Positions 24,440 to 25,264 of a DNA stretch of 25,264 nucleotides are shown here, in pieces. Below the pieces are notes generated by a model. That model did no database searches and was not told the origin of the DNA. It was given only the letters and a program-made list of their open reading frames with translations. The DNA is from Bacillota bacterium (GTDB lineage: Bacteria; Bacillota; Clostridia; Christensenellales; Aristaeellaceae), in the NCBI GenBank assembly GCA_023413135.1, contig JAEZQK010000096.1, forward strand, positions 1 to 25,264. Direction: 5' to 3'. The first letter of the stretch is position 1. Each line of letters begins with the position of its first letter. The translations under genes and the position numbers were made by a program.

Positions 24440-24706
24440 ATACTTCTTCCAAACATTATTGCGTCGCTGCCGTGGATCTTTTCACGCACTTAAGCGTCGA
24501 CTTGTACCCGGCTTGCTCAATCGGCGCGCTGCTGCGCTGCCGCTTGCATCGCTTGTATCGCAAGCTTCCTCCGCCCGGCTTATTGCCGCCACTGGCGGCA
24601 ACCGGGCTACGGAACCCAGCGTAGCGCGGCGTTGCCTCGCTTTGTCTCCTTGTATTGCGCAAAAATCTCTCACGGCCATCGACGCAATAATGTTCTCCAT
24701 TAGTAT
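24440..24706. repeat. Foldback (MITE-like) element, copy A
   Basis: 267 bases bounded by ATACT-N7-AACATTATTGCGTCG at 24440-24466 and its inverse CGACGCAATAATGTT-N7-AGTAT at 24680-24706. The inverted ends continue imperfectly inward for about 20 more bases (CCGTGG...TTTT...CGC against its inverse). The centre holds a nested hairpin (TTGCCGCC-ACT-GGCGGCAA at 24583-24601 inside GCCCGG...CCGGGC). It has no credible gene. Confidence 0.8.
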
Positions 24707-24745
24707 AATTCATCGGCAAAAATACAAGTATATCTGATTATATGG

Positions 24746-24782
24746 GCGGCCGGCCATGGATGGGTCATCCACAGCCGGCCGC
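24746..24782. repeat. Two-tier perfect hairpin
   Basis: GCGGCCGGC (24746-24754) pairs with GCCGGCCGC (24774-24782); inside, TGGATG (24757-24762) pairs with CATCCA (24766-24771) around GGT, with a symmetrical CA/CA internal loop. A second small hairpin follows at 24795-24812. It lies between element copies A and B. Confidence 0.75.
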
Positions 24783-24819
24783 GATCTATGAAAAGCCCTC
24801 GCAGGCGGGGGCTCAAGTA

Positions 24820-24978
24820 ATACTGCTTCCAAACATTATTGCGTCGTTGCCGCGGATCTTTTCGCGCACTACTGCGTCGTCTGCCGCTCAGCGTAGCGCT
24901 GCTACGCCTCGCTTTGTCTCCTTGTATTGCGCAAAAATCCCTCACGGCCATCGACGCAATAATGTTCTCCATTAGTAT
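24820..24978. repeat. Foldback element, copy B (short form)
   Basis: 159 bases with the same inverted ends as copy A (ATACT at 24820, AGTAT ending 24978). The left and right parts match copy A, but about 110 central bases of A are absent. It is best read as an internally deleted version of the same element. Confidence 0.8.
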
Positions 24979-24990
24979 AACCCCGCCAAG

Positions 24991-25068
24991 TGTCATCCTG
25001 AACGCAGTGAAGGATCTTGTGTTTCACGCATCGCCAAGATCCTTCGTCGCAAGCTCCTCAGGATGACA
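24991..25068. repeat. TGTCATCCTGA palindromic repeat
   Basis: TGTCATCCTGA at 24991 is matched by TCAGGATGACA ending at 25068, with AAGGATCTT and AAGATCCTT as inner arms. The outer flanks CCCCGC (24981-24986) and GCGGGG (25073-25078) extend the pairing. It resembles a palindromic repeat family that I recall from many bacterial intergenic regions; no coding role. Confidence 0.8.
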
Positions 25069-25137
25069 GCGTGCGGGGCGTTCTTGCATACTATGCGCTA
25101 GTGTTCATCGATTCATTTATGCTTTGAATCGGTATTA

Positions 25138-25264
25138 ATACTGCTTCCAAACATTATTGCGTCGTTGCCGTGGATCTTTTCGCGCTACTTAAGCGTCGAC
25201 TTGTACCCGGCTTGCTCAATCGGCGCGCTGCTGCGCTGCCGCTTGCATCGCTTGTATCGCAAGC
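25138..25264. repeat. Foldback element, copy C (cut by window end)
   Basis: It starts with the same ATACT-N7-AACATTATTGCGTCG end and is almost identical to the left half of copy A, including the centre absent from copy B. The right end lies beyond the window. Confidence 0.78.

Noticed and set aside
24427..25066. Several 60-100-residue open frames in the tail region
   Set aside because: They lie wholly within the inverted-repeat elements, occur on both strands alike and have no start signals.
24440..25264. Possible CRISPR array
   Set aside because: Repeats are long, differ in length, form inverted ends and are not regularly spaced; no cas genes are present.

Overview
The window looks like a chromosomal stretch from a moderately GC-rich Bacillota/Clostridia-type gut or rumen bacterium that lives on plant or host glycans. 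This is inferred from the LplA/LplB/YtcP-type ABC importers without their own ATPase, the membrane-anchored AraC-type sensor-regulator, strong AGGAGG ribosome binding sites and sigma-A-like promoters. The taxon cannot be fixed from the sequence alone.

Layout. (1) 1-1.6 kb: a divergent SAM methyltransferase / TetR pair, visibly more AT-rich than the rest. (2) 1.9-4.2 kb: a cytosolic GH95-type alpha-L-fucosidase, convergent with a minus-strand redox set (6.4-4.2 kb): a stand-alone pyruvate-kinase C-terminal-domain protein, an Old-Yellow-Enzyme-like flavoprotein and a nitroreductase. (3) 15.2-6.5 kb, minus strand: one long glycan-use operon in the order LplB-type permease, YtcP/LplC-type permease, solute-binding protein, AraC sensor, rhamnonate-dehydratase-like enolase-superfamily enzyme, GH5 glycosidase, terminator. 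The GH5 has no signal peptide, so import of an oligosaccharide followed by cytosolic cleavage and sugar-acid dehydration is the simplest reading. (4) 15.5-17.7 kb, plus strand: a second, divergent LplB-type permease that breaks off in mid-gene and runs out of frame into an ORF carrying an unassigned ~170-residue N-terminal segment and a complete enolase-superfamily enzyme. This is a deletion scar or an assembly chimera. (5) 17.8-21.0 kb, minus strand: a DUF3795-like Cys-rich protein and an 875-residue MerR regulator fused to a GyrI-like domain, a beta-rich middle domain and a C39/BtrH-like C-terminal domain, with a textbook 19-bp-spaced MerR promoter. (6) 21.2-24.4 kb, plus strand: a second sugar ABC importer (binding protein, hairpin attenuator, two permeases) with a strong promoter and a LacI/CcpA-like operator. 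(7) 24.4-25.26 kb: no genes, but a dense repeat cluster with three copies of a foldback (MITE-like) element, a nested hairpin, and a TGTCATCCTGA...TCAGGATGACA palindrome.

The two most unusual items are the MerR fusion, which has an internal ribosome binding site in front of its last domain, and the broken permease/enolase junction. All family assignments are by recognition of motifs, with no database search behind them.
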